Under the pieces are notes generated by a model. That model had not been told where the DNA came from. It saw only the letters and a program-made list of their open reading frames with translations, and did no database searches. A stretch of DNA of 20,777 bases from Bacteroidetes bacterium 4572_114 (lineage in GTDB: Bacteria; Bacteroidota; Bacteroidia; Bacteroidales; 4484-276): assembly GCA_002254335.1 (NCBI GenBank), contig NIVA01000010.1, positions 1 to 20,777 of the forward strand, written 5' to 3'. Of this stretch, positions 8,807 to 17,349 are shown in pieces; the stretch's first letter is position 1; the number at the start of each line of letters is the position of its first letter. The translations under genes and the position numbers were made by a program.

Positions 8807-9074
8807 CAAAAAAATTGATAGTATTCATGAGTCTGGTCTAAAAACGGATTTTTGAAAAATTAGCGAAATTTTGCTATTTTCAAACACGTGATTACAAGAT
8901 AATTAAAAAAGTTTATTAGCGCATCCATATGACTGAAAGGCATCCGTATGGACGGACAAGTTTCGCGGCAAAATATGGCTTTTTGGACCGGACTCATTCA
9001 TTGGACGAAAAAGCATTTCCCAAACTCTCTACGGGGAGACCGTAATTGTTCTTCTACCATCAAACTTCTGTGCC
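8807..9074. other. Intergenic stretch with a fragment of the dispersed repeat
   Basis: The part at about 8930-8960 holds GACTGAAAGG, TCCGTATGGACGG and CAAGTTTCGC, which echo the arms of the element at 4751-4966. A short palindrome-like CTCTACGGGGAG lies near 9027-9040, close to the 3' end of the zinc-ribbon gene, and could help end its transcript. No ORF is convincing. Confidence 0.45.
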
Positions 9075-9761
9075 CTACCATTCGTCGCTGTCCTCAAGCC
9101 TGATTTCATATAAATCTTCCTCGCCCAGCCCATGCCACCGGCAGCCTTTTTTTGTGCAGATATAAAAATCAATGAATTTTGTCCGGGCGGTTATTGAAAT
9201 TTTCGCAGTAGGCGACCCGCATTTTTCACATTTCTTTTTCGAGATAAGACTTGTGCCACAGTGAAAGCACATTAAATCGTTTATCGTTTTATCCTCGGGG
9301 AGAAAGATGGTTGATTTGGAAGTAAAAACATTAAGATAAGGGCTTAACAATAAAAAACCCTCAACGCCATTTTTGATTTTTATTTTAAGCATATTATTAT
9401 CGACCAGGGATTTGCGGCAATGTGGGCAGTAGGCATTGAGGAAAGTCCCTGTTTCAAGTATTTCGTCAGTTTCCGAAGGTTTATTTCCTTCCGGGCTTAA
9501 TCCAGTCCTGAGGTCAAGGCTTTTTTGGTGTTTTTTTTCGCCAGAACCATATTCCTGGTAAAGCTTTTTCAAGGCCAGTGAGAGGTCTTCAAATTCAACA
9601 GCGTGATTTTGGCAACCATTCCGTGAACAAATACTGACCCTTCCGCCCATGTCCAGGTTAAAGTTTATCATTGGGGCATCACAAGATTTACAATTATTCT
9701 TACCACACAGATTGGATATGCAATGCGGACAAAAAAAATTCGGCAATCGAATCTTTACCAA
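9075..9761 (-). CDS. Zinc-ribbon protein, 3' portion of a broken gene
   Basis: The 228-residue frame is rich in Cys pairs that would bind zinc: CPHC (11-14), CKSC (24-27), CSRNGCQNH (45-53), CPHC (112-115), CFHC (165-168), CEKC (178-181) and CTKKGCRWH (202-210). The protein has an internal duplication: the unit from CPHCRKSL (112) to HGLGEEDL (210-217) repeats an earlier unit whose end is HAVEFEDL (53-60). The start is not credible: the TTG at 9761 is preceded two codons earlier by TAG, and the first half of unit one lies in the other frame at 9942-9762. The true protein was probably 288 residues from the ATG at 9942. It is cytosolic, with no membrane segment. Nucleic-acid or protein binding is possible, but no function is known to me. 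Confidence 0.7.
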   Translation of the reverse strand: MVKIRLPNFFCPHCISNLCGKNNCKSCDAPMINFNLDMGGRVSICSRNGCQNHAVEFEDLSLALKKLYQEYGSGEKKHQKSLDLRTGLSPEGNKPSETDEILETGTFLNAYCPHCRKSLVDNNMLKIKIKNGVEGFLLLSPYLNVFTSKSTIFLPEDKTINDLMCFHCGTSLISKKKCEKCGSPTAKISITARTKFIDFYICTKKGCRWHGLGEEDLYEIRLEDSDEW

Positions 9762-9942
9762 TTTCTATTTCTGATGTGAAATTATAACTTCAATAAATAG
9801 AACTTAGCCAAATCAAACCTTTATGCTCTCCTTTTTTAATAATCAGACTGATGCCGGGTTCGTTGTCACCCTTTTTGTTATGGTCCATCAGGCTTTTACC
9901 ACAACTTGGGCACTTGACAAAAAATGAAATGATATTATACAT
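9762..9942 (-). pseudogene. 5' portion of the zinc-ribbon gene, cut off by TGA and a frameshift
   Basis: The ATG at 9942 opens 50 codons with CPSCGKSLMD (residues 11-20) and GLIWLSSIY, then TGA at 9792-9790. Past the TGA the same frame gives SYNFTSEIEIGKDSIAEFF, up to a run of eight T on the coding strand (plus-strand A 9731-9738). With seven T the frame would enter FCPHCISNL of the downstream ORF exactly. Alignment with unit two of the same protein (CPHCRKSL, LLLSPYLNVFTSKSTIFLPE, CFHCGTSL) supports this joining. Two lesions are therefore needed to explain the gene: a nonsense codon where Gly is likely (GGA to TGA) and one extra T. Confidence 0.7.
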
Positions 9943-10496
9943 TTTAAAATATTTTAGTATGTGGATTTTTATATTTTATTATCACAATACTAATGTTTTT
10001 ATAAAAACTCAGCTCTTTCATTGGTATTAAAACACGGAACCCGTCAAATTTTGGGATACTGTATCTATCTTAATTCATTAACATTCAATACTTAAAATGG
10101 ATGGGCCAGAATAATTAAATCCTGATAATTTATTATTATTTTAAATAATAAGGGTTGGTCTAAAAAGGTAACAAAGCAATGATTGAGCTATCTGGTACTG
10201 ATTTAGTTTGAAAAGTTGTTCTATTAGTAGCGAAACTTCCCGCATGGGCGGGACAGGCTGTACCGGGTTTTTGTTACTACATTGGAAATCGCAAATCTAC
10301 AATACCACAACCCGTACCGGGTTGCAAACACAATGATTTGAAATCAACAGATTAATGAATTAATAGAGCTTATTGAAAAATGTGCCATAGGCACTCTCCT
10401 GTGGAGGGACGAAAAAGTCAAAACCAGATTTAATACCCCACATGTCTTTTTAGACAAGGCTCAATAATGTTGTTGAAATTATCCCGAAAACTCCTA
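9943..10496. other. Long intergenic stretch with hairpin and repeat remnants
   Basis: About 550 bases without a convincing gene. Bases 10239-10252 form a CCCGC / GCGGG hairpin with a four-base loop, within TAGCGAAAC...GGGACAGGC, a motif also found in the 4681-5099 element. GTACCGGGTT occurs twice (10260-10269 and 10314-10323). A 41-codon open stretch without a start codon (10342-10467, plus strand) is of unknown meaning. The promoter of the zinc-ribbon gene should lie near 9950-10000, but no clear TAnnTTTG was found. Confidence 0.5.
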
Positions 10497-10529
10497 ATTC
10501 CCTTAGCGACTTTAAGTCGCTTAGGGAAT
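10497..10529 (-). terminator. Strong hairpin downstream of the PEP-binding sensor gene
   Basis: Two 16-base arms (10497-10512 and 10514-10529) pair with one mismatch; the inner stem GCGAC / GTCGC has a TTTAA loop. It starts 26 bases after the minus-strand stop at 10555 and is followed on that strand by a modest T-rich stretch, so it fits an intrinsic terminator or 3'-end stabiliser. Confidence 0.65.
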
Positions 10530-10554
10530 AAAAACCGGCCCCTTTCCCCGACCC

Positions 10555-13500
10555 TCAATCCTGGGTTGAAATAACGGAAATCCTCTTTTTACCATCCATT
10601 TTAATAAGGATAGGTTTTTTAAATTTCACATGCTTAAAGAATTTTGTTCTTTCAACAAGCTCCTGTTTATCAAGTAAGTCGTATTTGATGTACCCACGCG
10701 ACATTTCGGGCTGAACAGTAAAATATCCTACATTCATGGAGGTAACATTATGAAAAAAGTGGGAACCGGACGAGGCATCCAATGGGAAGCCCTCGAAGCT
10801 TGTTTCGACAATGACCCTGGCATTTGAGATTTGTGGCCAGTTTACAGGTATCCCTATCCATTTATCGCGTGTGCCCCATCTGCCAGGCCCGATAAGCACA
10901 TATTTTTTACCTTTTTCAAACATCAAATTATTGAGGCTATCTATTTCCTTGGCCATTTCCACAGTTTTTGATTTGTCGAACGCATCCTTGTCGATGTATA
11001 TAACATCATATACATCGTCTATCAAGCCGTTGCCCATCCCTTTTTCCGAAAACAATATTACTTTTTCCTCCTCCACCTCATCAAGGTCAATTACGTAATC
11101 TTCGGCACTTCCCAGCAATGGTTTTATTTGAAGCAGATAAAATGATGCTTTATGCTCTTCATCCTTGTTCAAATCAACGGCAAATTCTATTTCAACAGGG
11201 GATCCCAATGCTTCTTTTACCACATCCAACACCACTTCAATAGTTTTGGCCAGTGGAATATAATTATATTTAAGTATATTGGCAAAATTGACGATCCTTG
11301 GGCCAGGCTTACTAAGCCCCGGGGTAATGATGTTGTCTTCGGGATTGTAAACTGATGCACAATGTCGGAGCGAACCATGTCTTTCTGCTTCGTCAATATC
11401 AAGTAAGGTCAGCCCTGCTGTATCCCCTTCCATTAAATCAACCTTTTTCTTTTTCAAATCAACAGCAAAAAACCGGACCTGGGTATTTTTGTTCTGGTCT
11501 TTTGGCGAATTGATCTCGATGTTTGGATATTTAGGCGAAAAGCGATATGCCCTTTCCCCTTCAACAACATATTTCCCCAGCCCAACCGCAGCTACAACAA
11601 ACCCCTCTTCGGGTTTCATATACGAAAACGGGTAATAATTATATGATTGGGCCGTCCCGCTGATGTGGGGATAAAAAACATCTCCAAACTGGTTGCCAAC
11701 AACCTCCTGCAGAACAACAGCCATTTTTTCTTCTTCAATTTTATAGTTGACCGCCCTAATATAATCCCTTGCCATTTTAGAAAAGACAGAAGCAAATACC
11801 AGTTTAATTGCATCACAAAGTTGCCTGAGCCTCTCTTTAGGTTTGGGATGGTTGTTGGGCAACAGATAGGTTTCGAAAATCCCAGCAAAAGGTTGCATCA
11901 AAGAATCTTCAAAAAGGCCCGAAGACCTAACAGCAATAGGTTTTTTGATGGTTTCAAGAATAATTTTCAGTTTCTTGACCAGGGTTTCTGTAAGGTTGCC
12001 TTCAATGAACAAGCGTTTTATCTCTTCAACATTATCTTCCTCGTACACCTTTTCGTACAAATTATTACGTTCCATGAAATACTCAAATTCCTCTGTGCCG
12101 ATCACCGAGGTTTTGGGCGCCCTGATATTAATATGTGGAACGAGTTTTTCGAAATCGAAGTTATAAATCAATGTGTTGATAAACGCCAGTCCACGTCCCT
12201 TTCCGCCCAGCGAACCCTTCGATAGCGACACTACATTGCTTTCATCGCTTATTGCAGATTTATCAAATGGGATTATTTTTCCTTTATCCTGTTCGTTCCT
12301 GAATTTTTGAATGATACTAGTTAAATAAGCCCTTAAGGCTTTGGGGTTTTTAAAATCGGTAACTTTTTGCGGGTTGATAATTTTGGCCACCTGAATTTCG
12401 CCACGTGCCATAAGCCACAGCGAAAAATGATCGTTTTTTGCGTGGTAAATAAGGGATTCGTCAGGGATTGTGCGCAAATAGCGTTCGAACTCCTTTAACG
12501 ATTTTGCCACGGCTATTTGTGCCCCGCGTTTATCGCGGTAAATAAAATTGCCAAAACCAAGAAAGTGTGTAATAAAGCTTTTAAAATCCTGCCCTAATGT
12601 TTCCGAATCCTTGTTTATAAAGCTTGCCCGCATTTTATGGGCTTCAATGGCATTTACCTCATCCGATGACTGGATAATAGTGGGCAGGTCCTTAATTTGA
12701 GATTTTATCAGCTTTGCCAGGCGAAACCCTGCCTTATCGTCTAATTGATCTTCGCGCCTGAACTTAACATCCGAAATGAGGCACAACAGGTAGTCTTTAT
12801 AATTATTGAATATTGCGAGGGCCTCCTCATAGTTGGATGCCAACAAAATTTTTGGCCTGGCACGCATCCTCAACACTTTGTACAATTCATCGGTGCTCAC
12901 ATCATCGATGATGCGCTTGGTTTGTGCCATTACAATATTGTATAACAAAGGAAGGTAACGTGAATAATACTTTGGGGAATCCTCAACCAAAAGGATAACC
13001 CTAACAAGGCCGACCCTGGTGTCGTTTTCCACATTAATCTTATCCTCAACATGCTTAATCATGGCAAAAAAGATACTTGAATTACCGTTCCATGCAAACA
13101 CCCTATCGATACCCTTGGCCTCCGATCGCTGATCCTCGAAATACTGGATGTTGCTGTTATTGTTGAGCAAAACAAAGATTGGAATATAGGGGAATTCCTT
13201 TTTAATTTGATTGCTATGGGCCACCGGGGTTTTTTTATCAACGCCAACCATAAGTATAATCAGGTCGAAATGCTTCGAGCGCAATTGCTCAAAAGCTTCA
13301 TCACCAGATGAAACTCCTGTTATCCTTGGCACTGAGGTAAGGTTTAACTGATGATATTCATCAAGCACATACTCCGAAAAACGGCCTTCTTTTTCAATAC
13401 TGTATGCCTCGTACAAATTGGCCACCAGCAAAATTTCCTTTACCTTGAACATCATCAAATCGTGATAAATGTCCCTGGCATAGTTGTTCTTGTTCAGGAA

Positions 13501-14391
13501 TTTCTGGAGCAACTGACGTCTATGCACTTCAGGCTCTGTCTTGTTAGTAACCTTTTTTGTTTTTTCCTGGGTTTTGGAAATCATTTGTTTGCCTTGTTCG
13601 CTGCTGATATACCCCGCAATCATAGCCGACAGATTTTCGATCAAATGCCGTTCCTCATGCAAAAACGGGCCTTCATCCATTTTAGGGAATGATTTTAAGT
13701 AAACTACCTCAATACTTCCATTTTTCCCATCTATGGTGTCGAACAACTGTTTTTGATGCCATTGGGTCTCTTTATAATTAGCTGTGGAAAAGTTTTTATC
13801 ACCGTAAGATACCCTTGCTGCGGTAAACTCAGGATATTGCCAAGCCCCTGGAAGGATGAGCGATATCTGTTGCAATGTCTCTTCAACAGGTTTTCCCTGT
13901 CTTATAATGTTGGTGGTGGAATTGATACAGGATAGCTCTTTGAGCCTTTCGGAAGTTGTTTGGACAGTTTCTTTGCCATGTATCTTGTGGATAAACCCTT
14001 CGAGCAAAACACCTATATTATTAATAAGGTCTCTCTCCTCCTTCAGGAAAGGTCCCTCATCGGCAACCGGGTATTCTTTTAGATAAAAAATTTCAATACT
14101 GCCCTGCCGGTTATCAAAGGTTTCGAATAACTGTTTTTGAGACCACGGGGATTCGGCAAAATAGGGGCTTACAAATTGCTTTCCGTCAAAAGTAATCCTG
14201 GCCACGGTTTGCCCCGGATATTGCCAGCCATCAGGCAATAAATCAACCAGGCTTTGCAATGATTCCTGGCAGGGTTTTTCCTGCCTGAGCAACTCTCGGG
14301 TTTTGTTTATTGTTTCCAACTCCTTAATCCGCTCCCGGTTTTCGACAGCAAGTTTATTCAAATCTTTATCGTTTATATTATTATCATTCAT
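10555..14391 (-). CDS. Sensor / receiver / PEP-pyruvate-binding (PPDK-type) multidomain protein
   Basis: A 1278-residue cytosolic protein. Residues 19-135 and 148-262 are tandem copies of a GAF-like sensor module; both contain LP-x-x-WQYP, QKQLF, GSIE and DEGPFL-x-EER, a pattern also found beside PAS and kinase domains. Residues about 316-450 form a receiver-like fold that lacks the acceptor Asp (LIILMVGV in place of the usual LDxxxP). Residues about 463-615 form a second receiver with the acidic pair E470-D471, acceptor D541 (CLISDVKF), S575/S576 and K594. Residues about 720-1095 match the ATP/PEP-binding domain of pyruvate phosphate dikinase and PEP synthase (GSLGGKGRG 727-734; VRSSGLFEDS 821-830). 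The end holds GPGRWGTRDKWIGIP (1168-1182) and SSGSHFFHN (1207-1215) with a candidate His1211. No PEP-utilising TIM barrel is present, so it is not an ordinary dikinase; a phosphotransfer or regulatory role is inferred. Confidence 0.85.
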   Translation of the reverse strand: MNDNNINDKDLNKLAVENRERIKELETINKTRELLRQEKPCQESLQSLVDLLPDGWQYPGQTVARITFDGKQFVSPYFAESPWSQKQLFETFDNRQGSIEIFYLKEYPVADEGPFLKEERDLINNIGVLLEGFIHKIHGKETVQTTSERLKELSCINSTTNIIRQGKPVEETLQQISLILPGAWQYPEFTAARVSYGDKNFSTANYKETQWHQKQLFDTIDGKNGSIEVVYLKSFPKMDEGPFLHEERHLIENLSAMIAGYISSEQGKQMISKTQEKTKKVTNKTEPEVHRRQLLQKFLNKNNYARDIYHDLMMFKVKEILLVANLYEAYSIEKEGRFSEYVLDEYHQLNLTSVPRITGVSSGDEAFEQLRSKHFDLIILMVGVDKKTPVAHSNQIKKEFPYIPIFVLLNNNSNIQYFEDQRSEAKGIDRVFAWNGNSSIFFAMIKHVEDKINVENDTRVGLVRVILLVEDSPKYYSRYLPLLYNIVMAQTKRIIDDVSTDELYKVLRMRARPKILLASNYEEALAIFNNYKDYLLCLISDVKFRREDQLDDKAGFRLAKLIKSQIKDLPTIIQSSDEVNAIEAHKMRASFINKDSETLGQDFKSFITHFLGFGNFIYRDKRGAQIAVAKSLKEFERYLRTIPDESLIYHAKNDHFSLWLMARGEIQVAKIINPQKVTDFKNPKALRAYLTSIIQKFRNEQDKGKIIPFDKSAISDESNVVSLSKGSLGGKGRGLAFINTLIYNFDFEKLVPHINIRAPKTSVIGTEEFEYFMERNNLYEKVYEEDNVEEIKRLFIEGNLTETLVKKLKIILETIKKPIAVRSSGLFEDSLMQPFAGIFETYLLPNNHPKPKERLRQLCDAIKLVFASVFSKMARDYIRAVNYKIEEEKMAVVLQEVVGNQFGDVFYPHISGTAQSYNYYPFSYMKPEEGFVVAAVGLGKYVVEGERAYRFSPKYPNIEINSPKDQNKNTQVRFFAVDLKKKKVDLMEGDTAGLTLLDIDEAERHGSLRHCASVYNPEDNIITPGLSKPGPRIVNFANILKYNYIPLAKTIEVVLDVVKEALGSPVEIEFAVDLNKDEEHKASFYLLQIKPLLGSAEDYVIDLDEVEEEKVILFSEKGMGNGLIDDVYDVIYIDKDAFDKSKTVEMAKEIDSLNNLMFEKGKKYVLIGPGRWGTRDKWIGIPVNWPQISNARVIVETSFEGFPLDASSGSHFFHNVTSMNVGYFTVQPEMSRGYIKYDLLDKQELVERTKFFKHVKFKKPILIKMDGKKRISVISTQD

Positions 14392-14426
14392 AGTTTTATG
14401 ATTTTTTTGATAAAAACCTACGTTAA

Positions 14427-14434
14427 CAAAATTA
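14427..14434 (-). promoter_or_regulatory. -7 element TAATTTTG for the gene at 14391
   Basis: The octamer fits TAnnTTTG on the minus strand, 35 bases before the ATG. No TTG lies at the expected -33 distance, so the promoter is only partly supported. Confidence 0.4.
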
Positions 14435-14513
14435 CTGCTCTTTTTTATATCCCATTAAAAACGGGCTAAAGTATTGCATTTTTTTGATCCTATTGATTTT
14501 ACATAGGACATTA

Positions 14514-14563
14514 GATTGAAGAAAAAGATTGAAGGAGATTGGGGGGGGATTGAAGAAGATTGA
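14514..14563. repeat. GATTGAAG repeats with a G8 run
   Basis: GATTGAAGAA or close copies occur at 14514, 14527 and 14549, followed by GATTGAT at 14559, and they flank eight G (14541-14548). The tract sits upstream of the promoter region of the PEP-binding sensor gene and downstream of the T9SS gene ending at 14674. Confidence 0.7.
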
Positions 14564-14638
14564 TTATAATATTCTGGAATAACTGGATCAATAAGCAAGT
14601 AGAGAAGTGTTTCGAAAATCAAAAATCATTTTTAATTA

Positions 14639-14653
14639 AACCCTGTCAGGGTT
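14639..14653 (-). terminator. Short hairpin after the T9SS gene
   Basis: AACCCTGTCAGGGTT is a near-perfect palindrome (six-base arms) 21 bases after the minus-strand stop at 14674, followed on that strand by TAATTAAAAA rather than a pure T run. It is a plausible weak terminator. Confidence 0.45.
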
Positions 14654-14673
14654 AGGTTTGCTGGCATCTTATT

Positions 14674-16191
14674 TCATTGTTTAATCCATTTGCCCCATAA
14701 GGTTGTCCCATCATGCAATTCGGCCCACCAAATATAAAACCCGGGGTTTAATTTGGATACGTTTATTGTTTTGCCAGGATGCATCTTCCCCAAAACTTTT
14801 CTGCCATTGAAATCATACATTGTGAATTTTAAAACCTCGTCATCAACCGAAAGATTAAGTTGGTTGATGCCCGGGTTTGGATAAACTGTGATTTTTGCCG
14901 GTGAAGTTTCATCTTCTTCAATGCCCGTTACAATGCCCTCGTCATCAACTTTAATAAAAAACAGGTCGCGTTGTTGTGTGGGGCTGTTGTGCCAGTCGTA
15001 AATTTGCCCGGCCATCAGGCAGCCGCCATTCTGCAAGGCCAGTACCTGTATCATTACCGCACAACCACCGGTTTCATATAACTCTTCCCAGTAAATAGTT
15101 CCCTCCAAATTAAATTTTTGGAGGGCAAATTGGGTATCCTCATTTACAAATGGACAATTTGTGCTATTACTAGTTCCTCCCAAAAAGAAAGACTCAAGAT
15201 CAGTAGAACTAACCGCATTTCCACCGGCAGGCACATCATAAAACTCCGGAATAATTATTTGCTCAAAGCCAGAATATTCGGCATTAACATTAAATACCAC
15301 ACGGGTAATATCTGTTTTAAACGGGTAAGTAGCCGTAGAGCGAAAACCTGTCCTGATATACAAAGAATCTGAAATTTTAAGCGGTTGCCCACTTGGGAAG
15401 AATGCATCATATAACACTGGTTCAAAAACATCAATCTGGTTAAAGTTCCTATCGTACTTATACAAATGGTTAAACTCTCCAATAACATAGCATTGTTCTT
15501 GCTCAAAAAATACTACATCAGGAAAAACCATAAATGTACCTGTATGATGCATACCGATAAAATTGCCGGTTGAGTCAATCTCGATAATTACCAACTCCTG
15601 ATACGATGAACTTACCGGATATTCACCTACAAAAACAATATTGCCTTGATCATTGACGCAATAACTAAAAAATACTTCCTGTTCGCTTTCGCTGCCATAA
15701 AACTTAGTTTGCAAAATATTCAATTCCAAATCAAGCCATATCAAACAAAGCTGGGTATCCATAGTAAGGGTATCAACAGCATTACCATGCAAAAGTATAT
15801 GGTCACCCAATCTGATAAAGCCCTCAGCAAGGATTTTCATATTCCCTTGTTCACTTACAATACTGGCGGAATTTATCTCTTGCAAATCGCTATTTGTCAA
15901 TATTATTGAGCTTTCTATAATGCTCATCAATTCTAAGTAACTATAGGTTTGTGGCCCGGTAAACTTTAAAAAAAGTAAATTATTATCATCCGTCTCCTTG
16001 ATTCGTCTTATAGATTCATCAATATAGGCGGGGTCAGAAAGTGTTATCACCTTTTGGCAATACAACTGAAAATTGGAGTTAAGCATTATAAATAAGATAA
16101 ATACAAAACCAACCAATGGTTTCCATTTATTGCCTACGGAGGTAACCGAACCAAACTTTAACCTTATTTTATATCTGATAGATTGATGCAT
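14674..16191 (-). CDS. T9SS-secreted protein, beta-propeller-like, second gene of a pair
   Basis: A 505-residue exported protein. The start at 16191 gives a long basic n-region and a hydrophobic segment at about 27-45 (PLVGFVFILFIMLNS, with the end of the signal near YCQ). The body shows repeated short strands typical of propeller or delta-60-like surface proteins, for example NIVFVGEYPVSSSYQELVII and CYVIGEFNHLYKYDRNFNQI. The end (about residue 435 on) is a T9SS type A sorting domain: ITVYPNPGINQLNLSV, then MYDFNGRKVLGK, and LNPGFYIWWAEL. It follows the lipoprotein gene after only 38 bases on the same strand, so the two are probably co-transcribed from the promoter at 17350-17381. The binding target is unknown. 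Confidence 0.82.
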   Translation of the reverse strand: MHQSIRYKIRLKFGSVTSVGNKWKPLVGFVFILFIMLNSNFQLYCQKVITLSDPAYIDESIRRIKETDDNNLLFLKFTGPQTYSYLELMSIIESSIILTNSDLQEINSASIVSEQGNMKILAEGFIRLGDHILLHGNAVDTLTMDTQLCLIWLDLELNILQTKFYGSESEQEVFFSYCVNDQGNIVFVGEYPVSSSYQELVIIEIDSTGNFIGMHHTGTFMVFPDVVFFEQEQCYVIGEFNHLYKYDRNFNQIDVFEPVLYDAFFPSGQPLKISDSLYIRTGFRSTATYPFKTDITRVVFNVNAEYSGFEQIIIPEFYDVPAGGNAVSSTDLESFFLGGTSNSTNCPFVNEDTQFALQKFNLEGTIYWEELYETGGCAVMIQVLALQNGGCLMAGQIYDWHNSPTQQRDLFFIKVDDEGIVTGIEEDETSPAKITVYPNPGINQLNLSVDDEVLKFTMYDFNGRKVLGKMHPGKTINVSKLNPGFYIWWAELHDGTTLWGKWIKQ

Positions 16192-16229
16192 AGTGGTAGT
16201 TTTTTTTTAATTACTTAAAAAGTGTAGCT

Positions 16230-17225
16230 TTAGCTTGGGTCATGGCCAACATAAACCCTTGTTAAAATATAAGGTACAACAGTATGACATGCCTTAATAG
16301 CATTATGATCCCAAAAACAATAAATATTTACCCTTCCCATCCACTTATTTGGATCATTAATTGGGTTCAAAAGATCAATAAATTCTTTTGTCGAAAACAA
16401 ATAATGGTTTAACGTATCATTGAATAATAAATGCGTACAATCTGAATATGACGGCTTGCTCCACAATTCAGGGTTATTAAACCCATCGTATCCATGATAC
16501 CATACTGTTATTATGTAATCAGGATTATGCTGCCAGGGAAGCAAACCAGTTTCATTATTGATTTTAACACGATATGCTTCAGCCGCAGCCGTAGAATGCA
16601 TCGAAATAACTGAAGCCGGGAAAGGCTCAGGGTCAATCCATGGAGGCATAACACCTGCCCAGTAAAAACCTGATTCAGACTCAAGTATAACCGAAGATGT
16701 TTCGGTAGTAACCTGTGATACCTCAACCACGCCAAGCCTGAAAAACTTGTTTTCCGAGCCGGTATAACCAACAGTTTCAACCATTTCACAATACACATCC
16801 ACAAGGTCCTGCCCATCAATTACAGGCATGCCATTTGCGTTGATTGATTTGTTGTTGATGGTAAACTCAAAAACGTTTGTGGTAAAATCCACAAAGCTGT
16901 CTTGCCTGAAACCATAGTTGGTGTTCAGTGATGTCTCTAAAAGCCATAATGATTCATCAAGAGGTTTATCTTCGGCGATAAAACCATCTTTGAAGTTATT
17001 GTTTGAATTATTTTTGGCCTGTACTGCTGTACGGAAAGAATTGTACAGATCGGGTATGACGGATTTGTCGGGATTAAAATTATTGACCGCATCCAAATCT
17101 ACAGATGCAACAAACATGTTTTCATCAATTGAAGTATCCAATTGGTTTTGCTTTGAGCAGCCGCTAATTGTTACAGCTACAATAATTAAATAAATGAATG
17201 AATGAATGAATGAACTTTTTCGTAA
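16230..17225 (-). CDS. Outer-membrane-type lipoprotein of unknown function; start codon missing in present frame
   Basis: The open frame runs from just after TAA (17228-17226) to 16230, 331 residues. Its first part reads RKSSFIHSFIYLIIVAVTISGC followed by SKQNQ, a clear lipoprotein signal with the lipobox ISGC. There is no ATG, GTG or TTG before the lipobox in this frame; the first start-like codon is TTG at 17141, which would remove the signal and lipidated Cys. The sequence just upstream in the next frame (ATT ACG AAA AAG TTC, from 17226) reads like a normal TKKF n-region, and the two frames meet in a (TTCA)5 tract (17195-17214). Losing one TTCA unit would join them. The mature part has no family I recognise; Trp/Tyr-rich strands and two Cys near the end (FWDHNAIKACHTVVP) stand out. 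First gene of the pair with 14674-16191. Confidence 0.65.
   Translation of the reverse strand, partial: LRKSSFIHSFIYLIIVAVTISGCSKQNQLDTSIDENMFVASVDLDAVNNFNPDKSVIPDLYNSFRTAVQAKNNSNNNFKDGFIAEDKPLDESLWLLETSLNTNYGFRQDSFVDFTTNVFEFTINNKSINANGMPVIDGQDLVDVYCEMVETVGYTGSENKFFRLGVVEVSQVTTETSSVILESESGFYWAGVMPPWIDPEPFPASVISMHSTAAAEAYRVKINNETGLLPWQHNPDYIITVWYHGYDGFNNPELWSKPSYSDCTHLLFNDTLNHYLFSTKEFIDLLNPINDPNKWMGRVNIYCFWDHNAIKACHTVVPYILTRVYVGHDPS
17195..17214 (-). repeat. (TTCA)5 tetranucleotide repeat in lipoprotein signal peptide
   Basis: Five perfect TGAA units on the plus strand (TTCA on the coding strand) plus a degenerate TAAA unit. A change of one unit alters the reading frame of the lipoprotein signal peptide. 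Confidence 0.9.
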
Positions 17226-17349
17226 TTAAAAGATTTAAATGATTATCAAAAAAAAATATGGAAAATGGTCAATGGTTTTTTCTACCAGGGGGCAATCATA
17301 TTATGGGGGGCGGATGGTAGTCATGTACTTGTTTTTATTTGTCCGGTCG

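Noticed and set aside
9790..9792. TGA in the zinc-ribbon gene as a selenocysteine codon
   Set aside because: The second unit of the same protein has no Cys at the matching place, a separate frameshift follows, and no selenocysteine insertion hairpin was seen; nonsense mutation of a Gly codon is simpler.
10342..10467. 41-codon open stretch (INELIELIEKC...) in the long gap
   Set aside because: No start codon and no recognised family; could be a gene remnant, but this cannot be supported.
11647..12225. 192-codon plus-strand ORF
   Set aside because: It is antisense to the PPDK-type domain of the 1278-residue protein and has no domain features of its own.
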